This document shows, piece after piece, positions 7,688 through 16,629 of a stretch of 64,000 nucleotides of DNA. The DNA is from Hymenobacter sp. DG01 (GTDB lineage: Bacteria > Bacteroidota > Bacteroidia > Cytophagales > Hymenobacteraceae). Below the pieces are notes generated by a model. It did no database searches and was not told where the DNA came from. It saw only the letters and a list, made by a program, of their open reading frames with translations. Position 1 is the first letter of the stretch. Every line of letters begins with the position of its first letter. The DNA is taken from the NCBI RefSeq assembly GCF_006352025.1, contig NZ_CP040937.1, positions 62,001 to 126,000 on the forward strand. The letters are read 5' to 3'. The translations under genes and the position numbers were made by a program.

Positions 7688-9961
7688 TTAAAGCGTGAGG
7701 CTCAGCCCCGCAAACCAGGTGCGGCCGTCGGCGGGCAGGATGCCGGGGCCAGGGTAGCCACCCGAGCGCCGGGTAAAGTAGCGCGCGTCGAACACGTTAT
7801 TCACGCCCCCACTCAGCCGGTAGCGGCTGTCGCGGCCCAGCTTCCAGGTGGCGGAAAGGTCGGTGACCTGATAAGCCGGGATGACGCCGGTCTGGGCAGT
7901 AGCCGGGGCAGTTTCCGTGTTGCTGGCATCCGCATACACTTTGGCGACGTGGCTGAACTGCCCGGTAACGGACAAGCCCTTGTGGGCGAAAGTCAGGCCC
8001 GTGCGCAGGGTCTGACGCGGGGCATTCTCCACGTAGTTGCCCTTCAGGTTGGTTTCCACGATTTGGGTGCTGGTGCCGGTGCCCGTGAGCGTGGTCACGG
8101 GCAGGTTCCCGTAGCGGGCGTCCAGCAGGCTGAGCGCGGCGAACAGATCCAGGTGGGGCAGGTTGACGTTGCTGGTCAGCGAGTGAAGTAGGTCCAACTC
8201 GGCATAGGCTTCCAGGCCGTGAGTCTGGGTACGGCCCAGGTTGGTTCGAAACTGCTGGGTCTGGCCAGTCGTGCCACCGGGTACGGGGCGACGGATGATA
8301 CCGATACGGTCCTCGTAGTTGAGAAAGAAGTAGCCTACGTCGAAACGCAGCCAGGTCCGGAAGCTGCCGCGGTAGCCCACCTCCGCCGTATAGCCGCGGG
8401 CATCCTGCAGGTCGGGGTCGATGACATCCGAGGTAGCCGGTGGCACCAAATCACCGAACAGCACGGGACGGAAGGCGCGGGAATAGTTGGCGTACAGATT
8501 GGTCGTGGGCGACAGCTGGAATTCGGTGCCCAGACCGTAGAGCAGCACGTTGCGGCGGCTGGCCTGGTCCGCAAGGCGGTTTTCCGTCCCATCGGCCGCC
8601 CGGCCCAAGTAGCCGCTGCCGGTATTGCGCAGGTAATCATAGCGCAGCCCAGGGGTAACGCTCAGCCGCGCACCGGCGCGGAGCAGTAACTCGGCAAACG
8701 CTGCGGCATTAGTAGTCGTGAAATCAAATTCGTTGGTGAAGCGCCCGTTACCGGTTAATGTCAGGTCAAAATCCGACCCGGTGGTGCCCGTACCACGCTG
8801 GCGACGGGAGGTGGTGGCGCGGTAGGCCCGCAGGCCCGAGGCCAGCGTGTGGGTGCGGCCCAGGAAACGGACCTCCTGCGTCAGCCGCAGCTCGGCGCCA
8901 AGGTTGCGGTAGTCGTCGCGGTCCACCTGGCGGGCGGCGAACTGCCGGGTGCGGCGGTTTACCGTGTCGGGCGCGGGTAGACCAGCCACGAAGCCTACGC
9001 TGTTGCGGGAGGCCACCAGGCCAAAGGTTTTCACGCTCAGGCGGGTCCGCTCGCCGGCCTGGTAGTCCAGCGTCAGCGCCGGAATCAGCCAGGGAGTGCT
9101 CAGCCAGTTGCGGGCGCGGGTACTTTGGCGGCTATCCTGAGCAAACTGCGCATCGGTCAGGCCGCCCGGCTGCTGGAGCTTATCGGTCAAATAGCTGACT
9201 TCCGCCCCCAGCGTCAAACGCTTGGTCAAGGCTACGTGTACGTTGGCATGCACATCGTCGACGGTGAACTGATTGGAGGGACGCCAGCCGTCACCCTGTC
9301 GGTGGCGGTAATACGCATAGTAGTTCACTTTGCCTACCGTGCCGCCTACGGCGTTGTAGGAGTTGAACAGGCCGTTGGAGCCAGCTGTATTGCTGGTTTC
9401 CACCTCCACCTTTTTATCCTGGGGACCACGTTTGAGCTCGTAGTTGAGCAGACCACCAAACTGGGGTCCAAACTGCAGGCCGGCCCCGCCGCGCAGCAGC
9501 TGAATGCGCTCTACCGCTTCCATCGGCGGATTGTAATAGGCCTCGGGGTAGCCAAAGGCGTCGGCGCTCATGTCGTAGCCGTTCTGCCGGGTGTTGAACT
9601 CCCAGCTACGATTAGGGCTCAGGCCCCGGGTAGCAATGTTGATTTGCTGACCGGATCCGTCGTTTTCCCACACCATCAGGCCGGGAACGCGGGCCAGCAC
9701 CTGCCGCACATTGTTCTGAGCCAGGTTGGCATTCACGTCGCGCGGCCTGATAAGCTCGTTGCGGCGGCCGGCCGTGAGCGTGGTGCCCTCAACGGGAGCG
9801 GCGAAATGGGGAGCCGTGCCGGTAACGGTGACCTCGCTCAGCTTCTGGTGATGCGTAGTGTCGGGCGCCGGCAGCCGCTGGGCCAACCCGGGCTGGGAAA
9901 TAATAGAAAAAGCAAAGCTGGTCAGTAGGCCAGCCATGGTCGGGTAAAAAGAACAGCTCAT
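7688..9961 (-). CDS. TonB-dependent receptor, FecA-like (iron chelate uptake)
   Basis: 757 aa outer-membrane receptor. An N-terminal signal region ends near PGLAQ. The plug domain (about residues 45-170) contains LSEVTVTG, NVRQVLARVPGLMVWENDGSG and the ERIQLLRGGAGLQFG motif. A 22-strand-type barrel follows, with the typical C-terminal sequence RRSGGYPGPGILPADGRTW ending in an aromatic/Leu strand. This C-terminal block is characteristic of FecA-type ferric citrate receptors in Bacteroidota (family knowledge). Energy comes from TonB-ExbBD encoded elsewhere. It stands alone with its own promoter and terminator. Substrate is inferred only from family resemblance. Confidence 0.9.
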   Translation of the reverse strand: MSCSFYPTMAGLLTSFAFSIISQPGLAQRLPAPDTTHHQKLSEVTVTGTAPHFAAPVEGTTLTAGRRNELIRPRDVNANLAQNNVRQVLARVPGLMVWENDGSGQQINIATRGLSPNRSWEFNTRQNGYDMSADAFGYPEAYYNPPMEAVERIQLLRGGAGLQFGPQFGGLLNYELKRGPQDKKVEVETSNTAGSNGLFNSYNAVGGTVGKVNYYAYYRHRQGDGWRPSNQFTVDDVHANVHVALTKRLTLGAEVSYLTDKLQQPGGLTDAQFAQDSRQSTRARNWLSTPWLIPALTLDYQAGERTRLSVKTFGLVASRNSVGFVAGLPAPDTVNRRTRQFAARQVDRDDYRNLGAELRLTQEVRFLGRTHTLASGLRAYRATTSRRQRGTGTTGSDFDLTLTGNGRFTNEFDFTTTNAAAFAELLLRAGARLSVTPGLRYDYLRNTGSGYLGRAADGTENRLADQASRRNVLLYGLGTEFQLSPTTNLYANYSRAFRPVLFGDLVPPATSDVIDPDLQDARGYTAEVGYRGSFRTWLRFDVGYFFLNYEDRIGIIRRPVPGGTTGQTQQFRTNLGRTQTHGLEAYAELDLLHSLTSNVNLPHLDLFAALSLLDARYGNLPVTTLTGTGTSTQIVETNLKGNYVENAPRQTLRTGLTFAHKGLSVTGQFSHVAKVYADASNTETAPATAQTGVIPAYQVTDLSATWKLGRDSRYRLSGGVNNVFDARYFTRRSGGYPGPGILPADGRTWFAGLSLTL

Positions 9962-9988
9962 TAGGAGACTTCAGGTGGAATAGTGGCA

Positions 9989-9996
9989 CAAAGGTA
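9989..9996 (-). promoter_or_regulatory. Bacteroidota-type -7 promoter element for the TonB receptor
   Basis: On the minus strand this reads TACCTTTG, matching TAnnTTTG. It lies about 28 bases before the start codon in AT-rich DNA. A convincing -33 TTTG is not visible. Confidence 0.5.
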
Positions 9997-10258
9997 TATT
10001 TGTTTAGAAAGATTATAAATAACACTAATCACCCTGGTTACTTACATAATTTCCAGCCATGAGGGGTAATCTTTCGCCCGGGAAGGCCTCGGGCACTGCG
10101 GGGCGCGCTACATGGCCCGGATGAATGGGTAGCTTAGGCAAACGGCAGCACCAGATCCGTGCGTATGGCCGGGGGAAAGCGCGACTGCGTCGCATCCTCT
10201 GCCTACAAGCCTCGCCAGTACAGTAGTGGGGACGCAGCCGCCCGCCCGGTACTTCTCA

Positions 10259-10390
10259 TTAACGAAAGCCAAAGCCGACGCCTAACGCTACGAAAGCGGC
10301 CGGCATGAGGCCCCAAGCTATCATCATGGTCGTTGCCACAAAGAAGGGCAGGGCGCGGATCAAGCCTTCAGAAGACTTTTGGGAATGCAA
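10259..10390 (-). CDS. Small membrane protein with probable TTG start (43 aa)
   Basis: A frame beginning TTG CAT TCC, preceded by AAAGGAG five bases upstream, encodes a peptide with a hydrophobic core (ALPFFVATTMMIAWGL, then MPAAFVALGVGFGF) and a basic end. It begins 19 bases after the stop of the DUF6122 gene on the same strand, which suggests co-transcription. The composition is that of a one- or two-pass membrane peptide. The non-ATG start and short length keep this uncertain. Confidence 0.4.
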   Translation of the reverse strand: MHSQKSSEGLIRALPFFVATTMMIAWGLMPAAFVALGVGFGFR

Positions 10391-10409
10391 CAGGCTCCTT
10401 TCTGCCTAT

Positions 10410-11180
10410 TCACTTACCCTTCTCACGGGCTAGGAGCCGCTTTACCCAGCTGCGCAAGGCATAGATACGGGAGTTGAGGTAGCACGCGCGGCAGTGGCTG
10501 AAGATCCACAAGCAATCCACCGTATCCGTGAACAGGTGGAACAGCAGGCCTACGGCGGCAATCCGCGTGACTGGTAGCAGGAGCAGCAGCGTATACACCG
10601 GGATGGCATAAAAAGAGTGGAGCGGGTGATACCCGATGCTGCAGCGCAAGGGGTCGAAGATAGGCTTGGCCAGCAGGTGGTCCAGGTCCATGATCATGGT
10701 GGCAAGCATGATCAGGTAGGCGGTTTGCCACACCGCGGGAAAGAAAACAAGCGCCAACACAGCCGGAAAAAGAAAGTGCAGCCCATAATGCACCAACGTT
10801 TGGACGCTGAAGAACTTGGGGGAGGCGTACTGCCGGGGCCTGCGCGAAACCAAGGGCTGAGTGGTGCCACTTACCGTGTCCCTAATCGTTGGCTTGGGCT
10901 GAAAGCTACCCAGCCGATTCGGCTGCCCCCTTTTTTTCGAAGAAGGGTGGGCCGAAGTGTTTGTGGTCGCAGGCTGGACTTCAGGCTGTACCCGCTTCTG
11001 CGGCGCAGAGGGGAGCTCAGGAGCTAGGAGGGAGTTCGCCGTGTCGCAGTGCTGTACCGGCCGCGGGGAGTGGTACCCGGCAGTAGCCGCAAACTTGGGG
11101 GGCAGAGCGGATGACCGGCAACCAGCAAGCGCCAACATCAGGCCGGCGGCGCTATAGCGAATGAAGCTGAAAACAGGCAA
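10410..11180 (-). CDS. DUF6122-family membrane protein with lipoprotein-type N terminus
   Basis: 256 aa. The N terminus has a lipobox (LALAGC), then about 100 residues of Pro/Ser/Thr-rich, probably disordered linker. The C-terminal half is a membrane domain with the conserved HYGLHFLFPAVLALVFF, MIMDLDHLLA and RCSIGYHPLHSF motifs, which I recognise as DUF6122. The many His and Asp at membrane borders suggest a metal-dependent enzyme like other membrane hydrolases, but this is inference. A lipidated, extended N terminus is unusual for the family, in which the protein is normally just the membrane domain. Confidence 0.75.
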   Translation of the reverse strand: MPVFSFIRYSAAGLMLALAGCRSSALPPKFAATAGYHSPRPVQHCDTANSLLAPELPSAPQKRVQPEVQPATTNTSAHPSSKKRGQPNRLGSFQPKPTIRDTVSGTTQPLVSRRPRQYASPKFFSVQTLVHYGLHFLFPAVLALVFFPAVWQTAYLIMLATMIMDLDHLLAKPIFDPLRCSIGYHPLHSFYAIPVYTLLLLLPVTRIAAVGLLFHLFTDTVDCLWIFSHCRACYLNSRIYALRSWVKRLLAREKGK

Positions 11181-11781
11181 GAGAAGCTAGGAAACGTGTT
11201 GGGGACGAGTAAACAGGCTTATCCCGAGCAACCATCCTGCGGGCGGCCTCGTGGCTCGGCACCATCGAAGCAGCATAGTTGAAGTTGGAATCATCCGTTT
11301 TGAGCGGGGCATCCAATGTCGTTACCCTGCTTGCTACGATGCCTATGTCCTTACCGGGCTTAAAATACCCAGGTCGTGAACAGATTGCTGCTATCCCCTC
11401 CAGGCAAGAACGGCAACACAGAGTCGGCTATTCGGTGGGAATGACTAGGTGAGCTTACGCACTTCGCCCGTGCATCGTGTGGCCGATTTACTTGCATAAT
11501 TTCCAGGTCCTGAACTGCCTCGAGGCAGCGTGGCGGTTTAAAAAAATCATTCGGCCAAACTGAGAAGTATACACGAACAGGAAAGGCGGTGATTAAGCAC
11601 TGCACTCCTCTCACGGATGGGGTATAATTCACCGTTGCTCGATAGATAGGCCTGCAAACAGTGCTCTTCGTTTGCCAGCCGGTCAGGCAACGGGTTGTCG
11701 AAGGTGGCAATGCCCCGAGCAATACGGGCAACACTAGGAGCAGGCTACCATGGGCCTCCGTTCATAGCATGGGGTGTTGCC
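11181..11781. other. Intergenic region before the accessory island
   Basis: About 600 bases without a convincing gene. A minus-strand frame at 11360-11734 has no coding character. No tRNA, integrase or clear att site was seen. The island's left boundary probably lies here, as the AT content rises toward the ietA-like promoter. Confidence 0.5.
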
Positions 11782-11845
11782 AGAAACATATTTTATATTT
11801 TTAGAAACGATTTTCAATATTTCAGAAACGATTTTCGTATATTTG
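11782..11845 (+). promoter_or_regulatory. Three 21-nt iterated repeats plus promoter upstream of the ietA-like gene
   Basis: AGAAAC occurs at 11782, 11803 and 11824, exactly 21 bases apart (two helical turns). Copies 2 and 3 share AGAAACGATTTTC; copy 1 is a looser match (AGAAACATATTTT). The third copy runs into TATATTTG (11838-11845), a TAnnTTTG -7 element, 18 bases before the chosen ATG. Spacing on one DNA face suggests cooperative binding by a regulator that would cover the promoter. The island's AAA protein ends in a helix-turn-helix-like segment and is one candidate binder (inference). Confidence 0.65.
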
Positions 11846-11863
11846 AGTACGTATAAAGCACTC

Positions 11864-12961
11864 ATGTTCACAGAAATCATAAAAATCATTGAAGGCGGCC
11901 TCAACAAGGATTCGCAGAAGGTGCTTAGTTACGCCACGCTGCTAGCCGAAAACCTCCGCAAAGCCGGTGACACGAAAGCGGCTGACCGCATCTTGCGCGC
12001 ATTGCACAGCAAGCAGGCCCAGCCCGTGTACCTCGACCAGCTTTTGACTGCTCCGGTTGATCAGGAGACCCGCATGAATATTGCTGACCTGGTGATGCCC
12101 CAGCCAGGGTTGGAGCTGCCAGTTATTCTTTCTGATAACCTGCGCCATAAGCTCGACGGCTTTGTGAATCGATTGCAGCATCGTTCTGAACTCCAGGCCG
12201 CGGGCGTAGCTCCGCAGGCTTCTCTCTTACTCTACGGCCCCCCCGGCGGCGGCAAGACCACCATTGCCCATTACATCGCTCAGCAAATGCACCTCCCGCT
12301 GGTGGTGGCTCGGCTCGACTCGCTGGTTTCCTCGCTGCTGGGTAACACGGCCAAGAACATCCGCAAAATTTTCGAATTCGCCAGTCGCCAGCCCTGCATC
12401 CTGTTTTTGGATGAGTTTGATGCCATCGCCAAGGCCCGGGACGACCAGCACGAGCTCGGGGAACTGAAGCGGGTGGTCAACAGCTTGCTGCAAAACATTG
12501 ATGAGTTTGTGGAATCCAACATCCTGATCGCGGCCACCAACCATCAGGAATTGCTGGATAAGGCCATTTGGCGCCGGTTTAACAGCATCATCGACGTGTC
12601 CCTGCCCCAGCCGACCGACATTCAGCGTCTGCTACAGCTATTTCTGAAGTCCGTGGAGTTGGGATTTGACCTGGACAGCAAAAAAGGGGAGGCCCTGGCC
12701 GAACTGCTACAGGGCAACAGCCCGGCCGACATCAAGTCCATCTGTCAGAATGCCATTGCTCAGAACGTGCTGGCCAAAAAGCCAAAGCTGGAGTACGAAC
12801 ACCTGCTGCTGCAATTCTACTACTACAAGCACCATGAAGCAGCCTCTCAGGAAGCCCTGCTCGGCTTTTTGAGTGCCCATGGGGTATCACAGGCCGCTAT
12901 TGCGGAGTTACTCGACATTTCTCTACGCCAGGTGCGCAACTACTTTAATCCGAAAGGCTAG
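11864..12961 (+). CDS. ietA: AAA ATPase of an IetAS-like pair
   Basis: 365 aa. I chose the ATG at 11864 because the frame upstream to 11774 merely translates the AT-rich promoter repeats. A helical N-terminal domain (1-100) precedes one AAA module: Walker A GPPGGGKT (125-132), Walker B ILFLDEFD (179-186), sensor-1 AATNH (about 223) and an arginine-finger-like WRRF (about 236). The C terminus, GVSQAAIAELLDISLRQVRN (from 340), looks like a helix-turn-helix. Two bases separate it from the subtilase gene. An AAA ATPase followed by a subtilase is the layout of IetAS, known from Agrobacterium plasmid incompatibility and reported as an antiphage candidate (recalled knowledge). It may feed or gate substrates to the protease. 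Confidence 0.85.
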   Translation: MFTEIIKIIEGGLNKDSQKVLSYATLLAENLRKAGDTKAADRILRALHSKQAQPVYLDQLLTAPVDQETRMNIADLVMPQPGLELPVILSDNLRHKLDGFVNRLQHRSELQAAGVAPQASLLLYGPPGGGKTTIAHYIAQQMHLPLVVARLDSLVSSLLGNTAKNIRKIFEFASRQPCILFLDEFDAIAKARDDQHELGELKRVVNSLLQNIDEFVESNILIAATNHQELLDKAIWRRFNSIIDVSLPQPTDIQRLLQLFLKSVELGFDLDSKKGEALAELLQGNSPADIKSICQNAIAQNVLAKKPKLEYEHLLLQFYYYKHHEAASQEALLGFLSAHGVSQAAIAELLDISLRQVRNYFNPKG

Positions 12962-12963
12962 GT

Positions 12964-15348
12964 ATGGAACCCAAGAATCTTCCCATTAAGCTGTTCAGCA
13001 AGCGCGGCACCCAGGACGAGCGCAAAACCGAAGCTGGGGGCGGCGGCCCCCAACCCAGCTGGCTATTGCCCGAAGACATACTGGAAGCCCGGGCCACCGA
13101 GTTTCGGCAATCATTGGGCGCTACGGCCCAATCTATTGCTGCGCGGCGGCCGGAGCGCAGCTTTATTCCGGCCGTGGTACAGGTAACAGTGCGGGAAGAT
13201 GCCATGGCCAAGTCACACCGGGGCGAGGTAGGTAAACTCTTCAACCGCAAGGAAGAATACAACTTCATCGGGCTGTCCGAAGACCTGGACTTCCTGGTAA
13301 AAGTGGACTCGCCGGAGCACGTGGCCTTCATCGACCATAACCTGGAGCGCCCGCTGGCTTTCTCCATCGGTTTATCCGCCATTGACGAGATTCGACCATT
13401 TCAGCCGCGCATTGATTTACCCCAGGATACCTCCACGCCGTTAAAAGTCAAGCTGGTGAATTATCAGGATCGGCAAATGAATGCCCAGGTGGAAAGTGCC
13501 TTTGAGCAAACCCTGCGCGAGGGCCAGGTTGCCTACCGTAAAACCCGCTACACTTCCGGGTTGACCGTTTTCAAGCTGGAGCATGTCCGGCCCGATACCC
13601 TCGTGACGGTGCAAGAGTTTGAGGCGCTGTATTCGATCGACCCCATGCCGGCTTACCGCATCACGCTCGACGAGCTGAGCAGTGGCCTGGAACTGCCGGT
13701 AAAAACCCCGGTGCCGGGACAGGATTACCTGACCGTAGGCGTACTGGATTCTGGCATCGCCCCCATTCCCCACTTGGCCCCGTGGCTGGATTCGCGGCGT
13801 TACTCGGCCTACAACGAACCGGAAGTGGACCGTTCCCACGGCACCTTCGTAGCCGGTGTGCTGCTCTACGGCGACGAGCTGGAGCAGCGCAGCTGGGTGG
13901 GGGTGGGGGAATTCAAGCTGCTCGATGCCACCGTGTTTCCGCGGCCGGGGCTGGAAATTGATGAGGATGAGTTGCTGGAAAACATTCAGAACGCGGTGCT
14001 GGCCCACCCCGACGTGCTGCTGTGGAGCCTGTCCGGCGGGGGCACGATGGAATGCAGCGCCCGGGACTTCTCGGACTTCGGCAAGTCGCTCGACGAGCTG
14101 CAGCAGCGCACGGGGGCCCTGATCTGCAAATCGGCGGGCAACTGCACCAACTTCGTTTCAGCTGCCCCCAAGCGACGCATTCCTGTTTCGGCCGATTCCG
14201 TGCGCTCCTTAGTGGTGGGCAGTGTAGCGCACAGCCAGGGGCCGGACGACCTGGCGGCCGAAGGCCACGCCTCGCCCTTCTCGCGCTCGGGATTTGGTCC
14301 TAACAAGCTCATCAAGCCCGAGCTGGTGCACTACGGGGGGAATGGTGGCGTCACGGCCGGCGGGCGCATGAAACTGACCGGCGTCAACTCCTTTTCCCTC
14401 ACCGGGGGCGTGGTGCAGCAAGCCGGCACGAGTTTTTCCACCCCCCGGGTGTCAGCGCTGATGGCCGGCCTCTCGCACCGCGTGGCCGGCGACTTCAACC
14501 CCCTGCTGCTGAAAGCCCTGGCCATTCACTCGGCTAAATACCACCCGGGCCTGAGCCTGAGTCCGAGCGACCGGTTGCGCGAATTGGGCTTCGGCTTGCC
14601 GGGCTCCGTGGACGACATCATCTTCAATTCGCCCCACGAAAGCACGCTGATCCTGCAGGACAACATCGTGCGCGGGGGCTACATTGAGATCCTCGACTTT
14701 CCATTTCCCGACGTCTTACTCAACGACGAGGGCCAGTTCTACGGGGAGGTTACGGTCACCTTGGTCACCGACCCGCGCCTGGACGGCAACCAGGGCGCCG
14801 AGTACTGCCAGTCCAACATTGACGTGTCTTTCGGCACCTACGACCGGATTCGCCTGCGCGACACGACCAAGCGTACCGTCTCCAACCCCATCGGCAAGCT
14901 TAATCCCTACAATCTGCTGCTCTCCAGCAACTACGCCGCCAAGTTCCAGCGCTACATCGACCACCCGTTCACGGCCGAGCGGCAACTGCGCGACGACTTG
15001 GGCAAGTACCACCCGATTAAGAAATACGCCATCAACCTGCAGGAAATGACCGAGGCGCACCGGGTACGCGGGCTGACGGCGCCCAAGAAGTGGTACCTCG
15101 AGCTCAAGGGCCTGTTTTCGCACGCGGCGGAAGCGGCGGCCGCGGCCGACGGCGAGGTGCTCTCCCAGGAGTTCTGCCTCATTGTGACCATCCGCGATCC
15201 CCTGCAGCGCCACGACGTGTATAGTTCCGTCACCCGCAGCCTAACGCTTAACAACTTCCAGCATAACAACATACAGCTGCGCAACGAGGTCAGTTTGAAC
15301 TTACGCAACACCAGTGGCGGTTCGGCTCCCGAGCCAGCCCCCGAATAA
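12964..15348 (+). CDS. ietS: Subtilisin-like serine protease (S8) of an IetAS-like pair
   Basis: 794 aa, no signal peptide, so cytoplasmic. The catalytic triad is complete: Asp262 (VLDSG), His292 (HGTFVAG) and Ser490 (GTSFSTP), with the oxyanion Asn393 (KSAGN). The N-terminal 250 residues have no prodomain that I recognise; a long C-terminal region (about 560-794) is beta-rich, like accessory domains of large subtilases. Start is two bases after the AAA ATPase stop, so expression is coupled. A cytoplasmic subtilase is dangerous unless controlled; the AAA partner is the likely regulator or substrate selector. Family assignment as S8 is certain; identity with IetS is inferred from the gene pair and from lengths. 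Confidence 0.88.
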   Translation: MEPKNLPIKLFSKRGTQDERKTEAGGGGPQPSWLLPEDILEARATEFRQSLGATAQSIAARRPERSFIPAVVQVTVREDAMAKSHRGEVGKLFNRKEEYNFIGLSEDLDFLVKVDSPEHVAFIDHNLERPLAFSIGLSAIDEIRPFQPRIDLPQDTSTPLKVKLVNYQDRQMNAQVESAFEQTLREGQVAYRKTRYTSGLTVFKLEHVRPDTLVTVQEFEALYSIDPMPAYRITLDELSSGLELPVKTPVPGQDYLTVGVLDSGIAPIPHLAPWLDSRRYSAYNEPEVDRSHGTFVAGVLLYGDELEQRSWVGVGEFKLLDATVFPRPGLEIDEDELLENIQNAVLAHPDVLLWSLSGGGTMECSARDFSDFGKSLDELQQRTGALICKSAGNCTNFVSAAPKRRIPVSADSVRSLVVGSVAHSQGPDDLAAEGHASPFSRSGFGPNKLIKPELVHYGGNGGVTAGGRMKLTGVNSFSLTGGVVQQAGTSFSTPRVSALMAGLSHRVAGDFNPLLLKALAIHSAKYHPGLSLSPSDRLRELGFGLPGSVDDIIFNSPHESTLILQDNIVRGGYIEILDFPFPDVLLNDEGQFYGEVTVTLVTDPRLDGNQGAEYCQSNIDVSFGTYDRIRLRDTTKRTVSNPIGKLNPYNLLLSSNYAAKFQRYIDHPFTAERQLRDDLGKYHPIKKYAINLQEMTEAHRVRGLTAPKKWYLELKGLFSHAAEAAAAADGEVLSQEFCLIVTIRDPLQRHDVYSSVTRSLTLNNFQHNNIQLRNEVSLNLRNTSGGSAPEPAPE

Positions 15349-15444
15349 GCCAAGTCAATACCTGCATTACTTAAATGCCCTGGCTAATCCACCAACTCAT
15401 GTGGAGGCATAGGATTTTTTTCACTGTTCATATTTTTTCTAGTT

Positions 15445-16629
15445 ATGGCAAACGCTACCATAAAATACTACCCCGTCGGCAACGGCGATTGTTCGCTGGT
15501 TACTCTTGTTGACGGTACCACGATGCTCGTCGACTGCAACATCCGTGAATCAGCTTCGGGTGACACGGACGATACCAAGTTTGATGTAAAACAGGACTTG
15601 CTGGCCTCGCTCAAGCGTAATACAGCGAACAATCCTTTTGTCGATGTGTTCGTGCTCACCCACGGTGACCAAGATCACTGCCGGGGTTTCGCAAAGAACT
15701 TCTTCCAAGGTGACCCAGCTACCTATAGCGCCGACGATCGTGAAGCTGGTCGCATTCTTATCGATGAAATTTGGTTTTCGCCAATGGTTGAGGAAGTAAG
15801 CACCAACCCAGACGAGGACGTATTCGAAGCCGAGGCCATGCGGCGCGTCAAGCTCCACCGCGACAAAGCTGCGAACCGGGACGAGCCCGGCAATCGAGTG
15901 GTCATCATAGGCTACGATGGGCGCGGCAGCTTCAAGGACCTGAACCACTTGCGCCAAACGCCAGGTAATATAGTTACCCGGTTTAACCAGAAGGAACAAA
16001 CTCTATTCTCAGTATTTTTGCATGCACCCTTTAAAGAGCAGTTATACGACGAAGAAAAGGATAAAAACTTTGCCAGCATTGTGTTCCAGGCTCGGTTTAA
16101 ACAGCGCGCAACGGACACTGATTTTGCTTGCTTAGCACTATTCGGCGGCGATTCCGACCACTGGGCTTGGTGCGTTATCCTGGACAAAACTACCCGACAC
16201 AAAAATGATGTAACGCATAAGGCCCTGGATTGGGATCTATTTCTTGCGCCTCACCATTGCTCGTGGTCTTACTTCAATGACCGGCCTCAAGCCGACAATC
16301 CTACCCCAAAGGCCGAACCTTTAGCCGTACTAGATTATGCCCGAACTGGGGCACGCGTAATCGCGTCCAGCAAAGAAGTGCTGGATGATTCTAGCAACCC
16401 ACCGCACTACGAGGCCAAGCTGGAATACATCAAGAAAGTGGGCAAAGCCAATTTCCTCAACACGGATACACACAAGAAAAAGGGCAATACTCCCCAGCCC
16501 ATTGTGTTTGAGGTAACTTCCCAAGGGCCGGTGCCCGCTAAACTGGTAGAAAGCACCGCTACGGTAGCAGGTACGGGGGCGCTGGGGGCGTTGCATAAAC
16601 CATCAGGCTATGGCGCGGAAGCTATTTAG
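15445..16629 (+). CDS. MBL-fold hydrolase coupled to the E2-E1-JAB gene
   Basis: 394 aa. Metal-binding motifs of the metallo-beta-lactamase fold are visible: THGDQDH (72-78), GGDSDH around Asp236 and APHHCS with His270/271. There is no signal peptide. The architecture resembles ComEC C-terminal-like MBL hydrolases, which act on nucleic acids or phosphoesters. Its end overlaps the next gene by 20 bases, meaning tight translational coupling with the conjugation enzyme. MBL proteins next to ThiF/JAB ubiquitin-like genes were noted in early comparative surveys of prokaryotic ubiquitin-like systems (recalled). The ATG follows a 96-base AT-rich gap after ietS, so it may have its own promoter. Confidence 0.85.
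   Translation: MANATIKYYPVGNGDCSLVTLVDGTTMLVDCNIRESASGDTDDTKFDVKQDLLASLKRNTANNPFVDVFVLTHGDQDHCRGFAKNFFQGDPATYSADDREAGRILIDEIWFSPMVEEVSTNPDEDVFEAEAMRRVKLHRDKAANRDEPGNRVVIIGYDGRGSFKDLNHLRQTPGNIVTRFNQKEQTLFSVFLHAPFKEQLYDEEKDKNFASIVFQARFKQRATDTDFACLALFGGDSDHWAWCVILDKTTRHKNDVTHKALDWDLFLAPHHCSWSYFNDRPQADNPTPKAEPLAVLDYARTGARVIASSKEVLDDSSNPPHYEAKLEYIKKVGKANFLNTDTHKKKGNTPQPIVFEVTSQGPVPAKLVESTATVAGTGALGALHKPSGYGAEAI

Noticed and set aside
10038..11506. A 19-base sequence (TTACTTACATAATTTCCAG) recurs with one mismatch at 10038-10056 and 11488-11506, flanking the DUF6122 gene.
   Set aside because: One such near match is about what chance allows in 64 kb, and no integrase or target duplication accompanies it.
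11360..11734. A 124-aa minus-strand frame before the island.
   Set aside because: No coding character, no start context and no recognisable motif.
11774..11863. A longer start for the AAA ATPase at 11774 (adds 30 residues).
   Set aside because: The added residues merely translate the 21-nt promoter repeats (ETIF repeats), and the promoter -7 element lies inside.
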